From Streptomyces fildesensis (GTDB lineage Bacteria > Actinomycetota > Actinomycetes > Streptomycetales > Streptomycetaceae): a DNA stretch of 64,000 nucleotides. Below the pieces are notes generated by a model. That model saw nothing but the letters and a program-made list of their open reading frames with translations. It was not told the origin of the DNA and ran no database searches. The first letter of the stretch is position 1. Each line of letters starts with the position of its first letter. The translations under genes and the position numbers were made by a program. Positions 1 to 6,639 of this stretch are shown here, one piece after another. The stretch spans positions 1 through 64,000 of the forward strand of contig NZ_JAAIKO010000036.1 of the NCBI RefSeq assembly GCF_016107395.1, written 5' to 3'.

Positions 1-2
1 CA

Positions 3-182
3 GATGCCACTACCAACGCCGAGGCCACCACCCCCACATGCGGTTGCAGTACTAAGCACCTGGCCATCGCCGTCTCGACCACCACGGGCCCCAAAGCCCC
101 CGACGGCCACACCGCCCAGACGATCACCCAGCGAATCGCCGCCGCCCTGGTCCCGGACCACCCGATTCCCGACTTCGGCTGA
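3..182 (+). CDS. C-terminal end of an unidentified protein (runs off window start)
   Basis: The third forward frame is open from the first bases to a TGA at 180-182. Its third codon positions are nearly all G or C, whereas the other frames lack this bias, so it is probably the 3' end of a real gene beginning upstream. The visible 59 residues include a Cys-Gly-Cys motif near residue 14 and end in PIPDFG. I do not recognise the family. A strong hairpin at 307-349 would terminate its transcript. Confidence 0.5.
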   Translation, partial: DATTNAEATTPTCGCSTKHLAIAVSTTTGPKAPDGHTAQTITQRIAAALVPDHPIPDFG

Positions 183-516
183 GCCGCACCTCATGGCCTC
201 CGTCACTGCATGAAGTAGTGGCCGATGCAGCGACAGCAGCTGCCGCTCCATAAGAAAGACGATCCGGCCGGTCGACCCTTCGAACCGCTCATCCACTTTC
301 CTGACTCGAGTGAGCCTCCCACCCCTGGCCGGGGCGGGAGGCTCACTCGCGGTTGGCGATCCTGTGACGGTCCGGAGGCCTGCGCTGATCAAAAAGCGGC
401 AACATGCGCCAGGGCGGCGTGTGGTGCCCCACGTAGCGGGCCCGCCTTGATCCGGAGGACATACTCTGGGCCCGTGCCGGCCGGTGCCGGCCCCAACCCA
501 GCCAGGAAGGCACGCC
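183..516. other. Intergenic region without a recognisable gene
   Basis: No frame shows coding third-position bias. The stretch holds the hairpin at 307-349 and the ribosome-binding site AGGAAGG (504-510) of the next gene. The 14-mer CCTGTGACGGTCCG at 361-374 recurs exactly at 1122-1135, so it brackets the gene at 517-1065. Confidence 0.5.
307..349. terminator. Strong bidirectional hairpin terminator
   Basis: Bases 307-320 (CGAGTGAGCCTCCC) pair perfectly with 336-349, a 14-bp stem with a 15-nt loop that can itself form CCCC/GGGG pairs. There is no T-run, which is common for actinobacterial terminators. It lies between the truncated gene ending at 182 and the gene starting at 517. Confidence 0.75.
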
Positions 517-1065
517 ATGTTCGACCCCGCCCGGAAGTACCCGTTTCCCGATGCCTTGGGACCGGACGAAGCGCCGGCGCCACACGCACTGCTCGCCCCG
601 GTGAGCGGGCTGCTGGGGACCTGGGCCGGCCGGGGCCGCGGCGGGTATCCCACGATCGGCGAGGAGTTCGAGTACGCGCAGGAGGTCACCTTCAGCCATG
701 ACGGGCGGCCCTTCCTCCACTACGAGTCGCGTGCCTGGCTGCTCGACGCGGACGGCGCCCCGCTGCGTCCGTCAGCCCGGGAGAGCGGGTGGTGGCGCAT
801 CCAGCCCGAGGGGCGCGTCGAGGCGCTGATCACCCAGCCCACCGGCATCGCGGAGATCTCGGTCGGCAGCGCGGCCGCAGGTGTGATCGACCTCGCCAGC
901 GATCAGGTGGCCCTCGCCCCCACCGCCAAGAAGGTCACCGCCACCCGCCGTCGCTACACCCTGGTCGACGAGGACACCCTCGACTTCGTCCACGACCTCG
1001 CGGCGGTCGGCCAACCGCTCCAGCACCACCTCGCGGCCCGGCTCCGTCGCGAGCGCGCCGAGTAG
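517..1065 (+). CDS. Nitrobindin-like heme-binding beta-barrel protein (THAP4/FABP-like family)
   Basis: This 182-residue cytosolic protein matches the bacterial nitrobindin family, small beta-barrels that bind heme in Mycobacterium and Arabidopsis and are implicated in NO or peroxynitrite chemistry. The family signature [14 protein letters not shown] follows the N-terminal segment at about residue 36, and strands such as [11 protein letters not shown] and [15 protein letters not shown] follow in the usual order. The C-terminal segment with [22 protein letters not shown] contains the histidines expected to include the axial heme ligand. The ATG at 517 is chosen because AGGAAGG lies six bases upstream; an earlier in-frame start at 484 has no ribosome-binding site. 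It stands alone. Confidence 0.85.
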   Translation: MFDPARKYPFPDALGPDEAPAPHALLAPVSGLLGTWAGRGRGGYPTIGEEFEYAQEVTFSHDGRPFLHYESRAWLLDADGAPLRPSARESGWWRIQPEGRVEALITQPTGIAEISVGSAAAGVIDLASDQVALAPTAKKVTATRRRYTLVDEDTLDFVHDLAAVGQPLQHHLAARLRRERAE

Positions 1066-1291
1066 CCCCGAGACCGCCAGCGATCCCGCAGCACCGCCGC
1101 CGCTCTCACGGCCTTGCTGTACCTGTGACGGTCCGTCATCAACGCAGCGCTGCACGGCAATTCGCGCGTTCGCGGCGCGGTACCGGCCCGACGAGGGGCT
1201 GGTGCTTTCGGCGATCGGCCTGCGCCCCGGGGCGGGATCGGCCAGGATACTCACGGGTTCGACGGCGCCGACGAACCGGGGGGTGGGGGCG

Positions 1292-2512
1292 ATGACTGCT
1301 GCACGGCCAGGCCTGGCCGTGTTCCTCGCCGCGAAGGCGGCGTCGGACACCGGGTACGCGCTGGACTTCGTCTGCCTGTCGGTGTTCGTCTGGGAGCGGA
1401 CCGGCTCCGCGCTGGCCACCGGGTTGGTCAGCGTCGCGCTCTACGCCGGGGCGATCCTCGGCGGACAGGCGGGCAACCGCTACGGGCGCGCCTGGAACCG
1501 GCGCGGGGTGATGATCGGCGCGGACGCCGTCCGGATGGCGGTCCTGGTGCTGCTCGCCGTGCTGCCGGCCGGGGCGCAGTTGGCGTGGCTGTACCCGGTG
1601 GTGTTCTTCCTGGGGGTCGGCCGCTCGGTCTTCGAGGCCACGTTGTCGGCGGCGACGCCGGTGCTGGCCGGCGATCGGGTGCAAACCGTCAACAGCGTGC
1701 TGGCCGGGCTCAAGGGGATCGCGTTCGTGGTGGGGATGGGCGCGGCCACGGTCGTCGTGCCGGTCCTCGGCTTCCGGGGCGTGTTCGCGCTCGACGCGGG
1801 CACGTATGCGCTGTCCGGGGTCGTGCTCATCGCGTTGCGGCTGCCGCTGCGGGAGGCGGCCGCCGTGCCGGTGCCGGCCGGCGCCGGGGCGGCGGGCCGG
1901 GATGTCGGTCGGCCGACGTGGCCGCTGTTGGTGCTGACCGGGGTGGCGTCGCTGGTGGTGCTGCGCGGGTTCGACGCGTTCGGCAGCGCCTCGCAGCAGG
2001 TGGGCCTGCCCATTCTGGGCAGCCGGTTGCGGCCGGACGAGCCGGCGCTGTTCGCCGGCACGATGTGGAGCGTCTGGGCGATCGGGCTGTTCGTGGCCGG
2101 GTTCCTGCTGCGGCCGATGGCCACCCAGATCGTGGCGCGGGCTCCCGCGCTGGTGTTCTGCCTGTCGACCATCGTGATGTCGCTCGGGTTCATCGGGGTG
2201 TTCTGGCTGCCGGGTTGGTGGCCGCGGCTGCTGGCGGCGCTGGTCGCCGGGGTGGGCGACGCGTTCAGCGAGATCACCTTCAAACAGGCCCTGCAGCAGC
2301 TGCCGGACGAGGAGCGAGGGCAGGCGTTCGGGTTCTGCCAGATCGTCGTCAACGGCGGTCTGATGGCGGGGCTGGCGGTGACGAGCGTGGTCCTGACCCC
2401 CGACCTGGCGGCCCGCTGGGTGCTGCTGCTGCACGGCCTGCCGATCGTGCTGGCCGGCTGGCTCGTGCTGACCTCCCGGCGGTCGCGCCGGGTTCAGGAG
2501 CAGCCCACATGA
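1292..2512 (+). CDS. MFS exporter of the putative RiPP cluster
   Basis: This major facilitator superfamily permease of about 406 residues has about twelve hydrophobic segments in two six-helix halves separated by a loop near residue 200. The MFS-3-like pattern (LDFVCLSVFVWERTGSALATG in the first helix pair) suggests a drug or peptide effluxer. The ATG at 1292 is preferred over the GTG at 1202 because a G-rich Shine-Dalgarno-like run lies just upstream and the mature N-terminus MTAARPG fits the family. Its TGA overlaps the ATG of the next gene (ATGA, 2509-2512), so the two are translationally coupled. Inference: it exports the product made from the peptide encoded at 3792-3893 and may give self-protection. 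The substrate cannot be read from sequence. Confidence 0.85.
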   Translation: MTAARPGLAVFLAAKAASDTGYALDFVCLSVFVWERTGSALATGLVSVALYAGAILGGQAGNRYGRAWNRRGVMIGADAVRMAVLVLLAVLPAGAQLAWLYPVVFFLGVGRSVFEATLSAATPVLAGDRVQTVNSVLAGLKGIAFVVGMGAATVVVPVLGFRGVFALDAGTYALSGVVLIALRLPLREAAAVPVPAGAGAAGRDVGRPTWPLLVLTGVASLVVLRGFDAFGSASQQVGLPILGSRLRPDEPALFAGTMWSVWAIGLFVAGFLLRPMATQIVARAPALVFCLSTIVMSLGFIGVFWLPGWWPRLLAALVAGVGDAFSEITFKQALQQLPDEERGQAFGFCQIVVNGGLMAGLAVTSVVLTPDLAARWVLLLHGLPIVLAGWLVLTSRRSRRVQEQPT

Positions 2513-3672
2513 CCGCCGCCGACGGGCGTGACCAGGCGCCGCGCGCCTACCTCGACCACGCCGGGCTCGGCCGGGTCCGCGCTCCGGCCGCCGACGCGAT
2601 GCGCAGCGCCCTGTACGAGGTCTATCCGCACGGCAGCGCCCGGATGGGGCGGATCTTCCCGGCCCGGGCCGCGGCCCGGGCGACCGCGGCCGCTCTGTTG
2701 GAGTGCTCCCCGGACGAGGTGGCTCTGGTGCCCAACACCTCCACCGGCCTGCATCTGGTGGCCGATGGGCTGCGCTGGGCGCCCGGCGACGAGGTCGTGG
2801 TCTTCGATCGGGACTTCCCGGCCAATGTGCACCCCTGGCGGGCCCTGGAGGAGCGTTGGGGAGTGCGGTTGCGGTGGGTGGCGATGCGCCACGGCGGCTA
2901 TGAGCCGGACGACATCGCCGCCGCGATCGGGCCGTCGACCCGGCTGATCGCGGCCAGCCACGTGAACTTCGCGACCGGTTTCCGGCTCGACCTCGACCTG
3001 CTGTGTGCTCTGGCCGCCCCGGTGGGCGCGCTGGTCTGTGTGGACGCGGTGCAGGGGTTGGGCGCGCTGCCGCTGTCGACGGCCCGTACCCCGGTGGATT
3101 TCGTCGCCGCCGGGGCGCACAAGTGGCTGGGCGGCCCGCCGGGCACCGGCCTGTTCTACTGCCGGGCCGGGCGGCTGCCACTGTTGCGCTCGGTTCCCGC
3201 GGGCTGGTTCGGCTACGACGGGGCCAACGACATGCTCAGCAAGGGCCCCGGTCACTTCCGGTACGACCTGCCGCTGCGGTCCGGCGCCGGCCGCGTGGAG
3301 GGGGGCATGTACGACGTGCTGGGCATGGTGGGGCTGTCGGCCGCACTGGACGAACTGGCGGCGGTGGGCGCCCGAGCGGTGGCGGAGCGGATCGAGTCGC
3401 TGACGGGGCGGTTGCGCGAGGGGCTGGCCGCAGGGGGCTATCGGGTCGAGTCCCCGGCGGGCGCGGGCGCGTGGTCGGGCATCGTCAGCTTCACCGATCC
3501 GCGAAGGGACGGTGGGCGGTTGGTTCAGGAGCTGGTGGCGCGCGGCATCCATGTGTCGTACCCGGACGGCATGATCCGGGTCTCGCCGCACTACTGGACG
3601 GACGGGGCCGAGGTCGAGCTGTTGCTCGACGCCTTGGCCGGACCCATGGCGGGCTCCGATGCCCGCCTCTGA
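2509..3672 (+). CDS. PLP-dependent class V aminotransferase-fold enzyme (epimerase / C-S lyase / cysteine desulfurase-like)
   Basis: This 387-residue fold-type I PLP enzyme of the class V subgroup has its PLP lysine at K205 in AGAHKWLGGPPG, the pyridine-nitrogen aspartate at D179 with Q182 in VDAVQGLG, and the phosphate-binding NTSTGLHL at 77-84. The C-terminal substrate-carboxylate arginine lies in MIRVSPHYW (about 355-363). No cysteine sits in the loop that carries the catalytic Cys of SufS/IscS enzymes, so a classical desulfurase role is unlikely. Isopenicillin-N-epimerase-like or EgtE-like C-S lyase chemistry fits better. It is coupled by ATGA to the exporter and is followed after 119 bases by the peptide gene. 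Inference: it modifies the peptide, perhaps at one of its two cysteines. The exact reaction is unknown. Confidence 0.8.
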   Translation: MTAADGRDQAPRAYLDHAGLGRVRAPAADAMRSALYEVYPHGSARMGRIFPARAAARATAAALLECSPDEVALVPNTSTGLHLVADGLRWAPGDEVVVFDRDFPANVHPWRALEERWGVRLRWVAMRHGGYEPDDIAAAIGPSTRLIAASHVNFATGFRLDLDLLCALAAPVGALVCVDAVQGLGALPLSTARTPVDFVAAGAHKWLGGPPGTGLFYCRAGRLPLLRSVPAGWFGYDGANDMLSKGPGHFRYDLPLRSGAGRVEGGMYDVLGMVGLSAALDELAAVGARAVAERIESLTGRLREGLAAGGYRVESPAGAGAWSGIVSFTDPRRDGGRLVQELVARGIHVSYPDGMIRVSPHYWTDGAEVELLLDALAGPMAGSDARL

Positions 3673-3744
3673 AGGGGCAATCGGCGTGGCAGCAACTGCC
3701 CAATGTCTTGCGGCCGTTGGCTCGCCGTGCGACAAAGGACGCGT

Positions 3745-3766
3745 ACCCGCACAGACATGTGCGGGT
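3745..3766 (+). promoter_or_regulatory. Hairpin in the 5' leader of the peptide gene
   Basis: ACCCGCACA (3745-3753) pairs perfectly with TGTGCGGGT (3758-3766) around the tetraloop GACA. The stem ends about a dozen bases before the GGAGGGG ribosome-binding site of the small peptide gene. It may stabilise the short mRNA, attenuate read-through from the upstream enzyme gene, or control access to the start. The pairing is seen; the role is inferred. Confidence 0.6.
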
Positions 3767-3791
3767 CTTGCTGCGACGGAGGGGATTCCCG

Positions 3792-3893
3792 ATGGAAAAG
3801 GAATACGAGAGCTGGGAGCAGCTCGAGGACGAGGTCGAGATCACGACCGGTGCCGCTGACTGCTGGACCTGTCTGATCGACAGCGGCGCCTGA
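3792..3893 (+). CDS. Putative RiPP precursor peptide (33 residues, CWTC core)
   Basis: This short gene encodes an N-terminal half rich in Glu and Asp (E2, E4, E6, E9, E12-E14, E16), then ITTGAAD, then the C-terminal segment CWTCLIDSGA with cysteines at residues 24 and 27. That is the usual shape of a RiPP precursor: an acidic helical leader, a small-residue stretch where cleavage could occur (around G20-A22), and a Cys/Thr/Ser-bearing core. An excellent ribosome-binding site (GGAGGGG, six bases before ATG) supports translation. It sits between a PLP enzyme and a TPR-type protein, with hairpins on both sides. No FxLD, LanM-type or lasso-type signature is visible, so the class cannot be assigned. 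I infer, but cannot show, that the neighbouring genes mature and export it. Confidence 0.72.
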   Translation: MEKEYESWEQLEDEVEITTGAADCWTCLIDSGA

Positions 3894-3913
3894 CCGTCGC
3901 CCCGCACACCACG

Positions 3914-3957
3914 CTCCCCGCGGTCGCGCCCTGTGCGCGGCCGCGGGGAGACCTTTT
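3914..3957 (+). terminator. Terminator/attenuator after the peptide gene
   Basis: CTCCCCGCGG (3914-3923) pairs with CCGCGGGGAG (3941-3950). The stem continues through a T-G pair and CGCGC/GCGCG, giving about 16 bp around the loop CCTGT, with TTTT following at 3954-3957. This resembles a partial rho-independent terminator between the precursor and the downstream maturation genes, which would make the peptide mRNA more abundant than its enzymes. Confidence 0.75.
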
Positions 3958-3975
3958 CTCACCCGGGAGCTGCGG

Positions 3976-6639
3976 ATGGAACGGTGGCGGTTCAGCCACG
4001 GCGTGGTCGGTGTCAACGCCCCCAGCTGGTTGACGTTCGAGGTGCACCGGCCGTATCTCGACGGCGCCGATTCGCCGTTGGCCGAGATCCAGGCCCGCGC
4101 CCCGCTGCTGGCCGCCCGCCGGTTCGACCAGCGCGCAGCGACCGCCCTGCGGTTCGGGATGAACATGCCCACCAGCTACCGCCGGCTGCTGATCGAGGAG
4201 TCGCGGCTGCGCGAATACCGGGCCGTGGTCCCCACCGACCTCCCGGCGCACTTGGCTTCGGCGTCCTGGACCCGGCTGACGCAGGCGTACATCCGCCGCG
4301 CGGAGCTCGACCCCGTCGACCGGGCCACGTTGGCCCAGTGGCTGGTGGCGGTGTGCCTGCCGGCGGCGGTGCTGGAGGTCGTGCCGGACGATCTGGACCG
4401 GTTGCGCTGCCGCGACGAGGTCGAGGCCACCGCGCAGGCCGCACGGGCCGCCGCGCTGTTCCAGGCCGAGGGGCTGTCCGCGCGCACCGCCGCGGCCTTT
4501 CAGGTTCTGGTCGAGGACCCGCCGGACACCTTGTGCCACGCCCAGGCCGCCGGTTCCTGGGGCTACCTGCTGGCCCGGCACGCCGGCGACGACGCGGCAG
4601 CACCCGATCTGGCCCGCCAGGCCCGGGAGCTGCTGGCGCGAGCGGCCGGCGGGCGCACCGCGTTCGAGTGCGCGATCGCGGCGGTCCGGCTGGACCTGCG
4701 CGAGGTCATGCGCGCCGAGCGCGAGGAGGACTTCGACGGCGCCGCGACGCTGCTGGCCGCGGCGGCCGCTTCGCTGGAGCCGCTCACCCCGGCCGGCCCG
4801 GATGACGAGTTGCTCCTGCTGGAGGCACGGCGGCGGCTGATCGACCGCCGGCTGGAGATCGCGGTGCGCCGCGAGGACGCCGCAGGCGAGCAGCAAGCGC
4901 TGGCCGAAGGCATCGCCCTGGACCCCTACTCGGTCAAGATCCGGATGCAGGCCGCGCAGGCGCAGCAGCGGCTGGGCCGGCCCGATCGGGCACTGGCCGG
5001 CTATCTGCACGCCGCCCGGCTCGGTCCGCTCGGCACCGGTTTCGCGCTGGTGGCAGCCGCCGAGTGCGCCCGGCAGGCCGGCCACGAGGAGTTCGCGTTG
5101 CTGCTCGCGGAGCGGGCCTTTCGGGCCGCGCCGCGCTCAGCCAGGACCAAACAGCTGCTCGTCGACGGCTACGCCCGGGTCGGTGAGGAGGCGCTGGCGA
5201 AGGTGGCGCGCCGGGCCGGCCGCCGCACGTGCCGGCCGCCCGGGTACGAGAACAACTGGCACTACCAGATGTACGCGTCCTACTTCAATCTGGGCCGGTC
5301 CCGGTCACCGAACCTGTACGCCGAACTGCCCACGCTCGCCTACCGGCACGCAGCGGCGGGCACCGCCCCGGAGATCACCTACCAGCGCCTGATGCCACCG
5401 GCCTTCCGCGGCAACCTGGTGCGCGAGTCCGGGCTCGCGGAGTTCGCCGTCGCGCATCCGGCGGAGCTGCCCCAGCACCTGCGCACCCCCGCCTGGGAGC
5501 ACCTGTGCGAGTGGGTCGACGGCTTCGAGAAGGCGGACCCGGACCGGCAGCTGCTCACCTCCGCGCTGCTGTTCCGGCTCGGCTTCGGCCGGCTGGTGCT
5601 CGACCTCATCCCGCAGCGCCCCGCCGCTGAACTGTCCGGTCCGGCCGAGTTACGGCTGCACCACTGGCGCGACCTGGTGCGCTATGTGGGTTCGGTCGGC
5701 GGCGGCCGGCAGCAGGTGGCCGCCCCCACCACCTCCTTCGACGTCGCCCGGCACCCCGACTGCCCACTGCGGCTGCGGTTCGTGATCGCGGTGTTCGCCG
5801 TGGTCTTCCACGCTCGGGAGACGAAGTCGCTGGACGAGGCGCTGGCCTGGCGGGCCATAGCCGAGCAGGCGCTGACCGAACTGCTCGCGGACCCCGACTG
5901 CACACCGCTGGACCGGCTGATGCTGGAGAGCCGGTTCTACCGCAGCGTCACCTACGTGCCGTTCCTGCAGCGCGACGAGGCGCGGTTGACCGCCGAGATG
6001 GACCGGGCCGAGGAACTGGCCAGGGCGATCACGTCGGCCACCCCGTACGAGGAGTTCCTGCGGCGGGAGAACCTGCGCGCCTGTTTGGAGAGCCGCTCCA
6101 AGGAGGCGCTGGGGTTCGGCCGCGAAGACCTCGCCCACCGGCGGATCACGGAAGTGATCGCCCTCGACCCGTACGAGCCCAAGAGCCATATCGAGCTCGC
6201 CGAGTCCCTGGTGCGCCAGGGCCTGCACCGGGAGGCCGCCGACGCCTACCTGCGCGCCGCCCGGCTCGGGCCCACCTCGACCGCGATGAGCTACGGCCTG
6301 GCCGGCGAGTGCCTGGCCAAGGCCGGACTGCCGGAACTGGCCGAGGACTGCTTCATCCAGTCCCTGCGCATCGACCCGTACGCCGTCTCGTCCGCCCGCG
6401 GTTGGGCCAGAACCGGCCGCGATGACGGCATGGGGGCGCTGGGCCGGGAGTACCGCGACGGTCTGGAGGCGTGGGCCGCGACGCGACGCGCGGCCAGGAC
6501 CGAGGCCCGCAAGGGGACGACGGCGGGCGGGGGTACCGCGGCGCACGCGGTGACGGCGGACGGGGGCGCCACTGCGCACGAGGTGACTGCGGTCGGCGCC
6601 ACGGGATCGGCGGACGCGGGCCAGGGGAACCGGTCCTGA
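3976..6639 (+). CDS. Large TPR-like protein made of two tandem homologous halves (putative peptide-maturation protein)
   Basis: This 887-residue, mainly helical protein has no signal peptide or membrane segment. It consists of two homologous units. SYRRLLIEESRLREY at residue 67 matches AFRGNLVRESGLAEF at 476, and the TPR-like block starting ALDPYSVK at 314 matches ALDPYEPK at 729, so the period is about 410-415 residues. Each unit ends in two or three TPR-like helical hairpins (RALAGYLHAARLGP and EAADAYLRAARLGP). The last ~45 residues are a Gly/Ala/Thr-rich tail with AHAVTADGG/AHEVTAVG repeats. I recognise no catalytic motif, so it may be a scaffold or an undescribed enzyme. The ribosome-binding site GGGAG precedes ATG 3976, and its stop overlaps the next start (TGATG). 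The pairing with the precursor suggests that it binds the peptide. Confidence 0.75.
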   Translation: MERWRFSHGVVGVNAPSWLTFEVHRPYLDGADSPLAEIQARAPLLAARRFDQRAATALRFGMNMPTSYRRLLIEESRLREYRAVVPTDLPAHLASASWTRLTQAYIRRAELDPVDRATLAQWLVAVCLPAAVLEVVPDDLDRLRCRDEVEATAQAARAAALFQAEGLSARTAAAFQVLVEDPPDTLCHAQAAGSWGYLLARHAGDDAAAPDLARQARELLARAAGGRTAFECAIAAVRLDLREVMRAEREEDFDGAATLLAAAAASLEPLTPAGPDDELLLLEARRRLIDRRLEIAVRREDAAGEQQALAEGIALDPYSVKIRMQAAQAQQRLGRPDRALAGYLHAARLGPLGTGFALVAAAECARQAGHEEFALLLAERAFRAAPRSARTKQLLVDGYARVGEEALAKVARRAGRRTCRPPGYENNWHYQMYASYFNLGRSRSPNLYAELPTLAYRHAAAGTAPEITYQRLMPPAFRGNLVRESGLAEFAVAHPAELPQHLRTPAWEHLCEWVDGFEKADPDRQLLTSALLFRLGFGRLVLDLIPQRPAAELSGPAELRLHHWRDLVRYVGSVGGGRQQVAAPTTSFDVARHPDCPLRLRFVIAVFAVVFHARETKSLDEALAWRAIAEQALTELLADPDCTPLDRLMLESRFYRSVTYVPFLQRDEARLTAEMDRAEELARAITSATPYEEFLRRENLRACLESRSKEALGFGREDLAHRRITEVIALDPYEPKSHIELAESLVRQGLHREAADAYLRAARLGPTSTAMSYGLAGECLAKAGLPELAEDCFIQSLRIDPYAVSSARGWARTGRDDGMGALGREYRDGLEAWAATRRAARTEARKGTTAGGGTAAHAVTADGGATAHEVTAVGATGSADAGQGNRS

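Noticed and set aside
1139-3181. 680-codon open frame on the minus strand
   Set aside because: It is the shadow of the MFS and PLP-enzyme genes. Its protein is Arg/Pro/Gly-rich with no domain, whereas the plus-strand frames have clear families and coupled starts.
2509-3672. Calling the PLP enzyme a cysteine desulfurase
   Set aside because: The catalytic cysteine loop is not present. The only nearby Cys (residue 218) is not at the expected position.
3792-3893. Assigning the small peptide to lanthipeptides, lasso peptides, thiopeptides or FxLD peptides
   Set aside because: None of the defining enzymes or leader motifs is present nearby. The resemblance is limited to length, acidity and Cys/Thr/Ser content.
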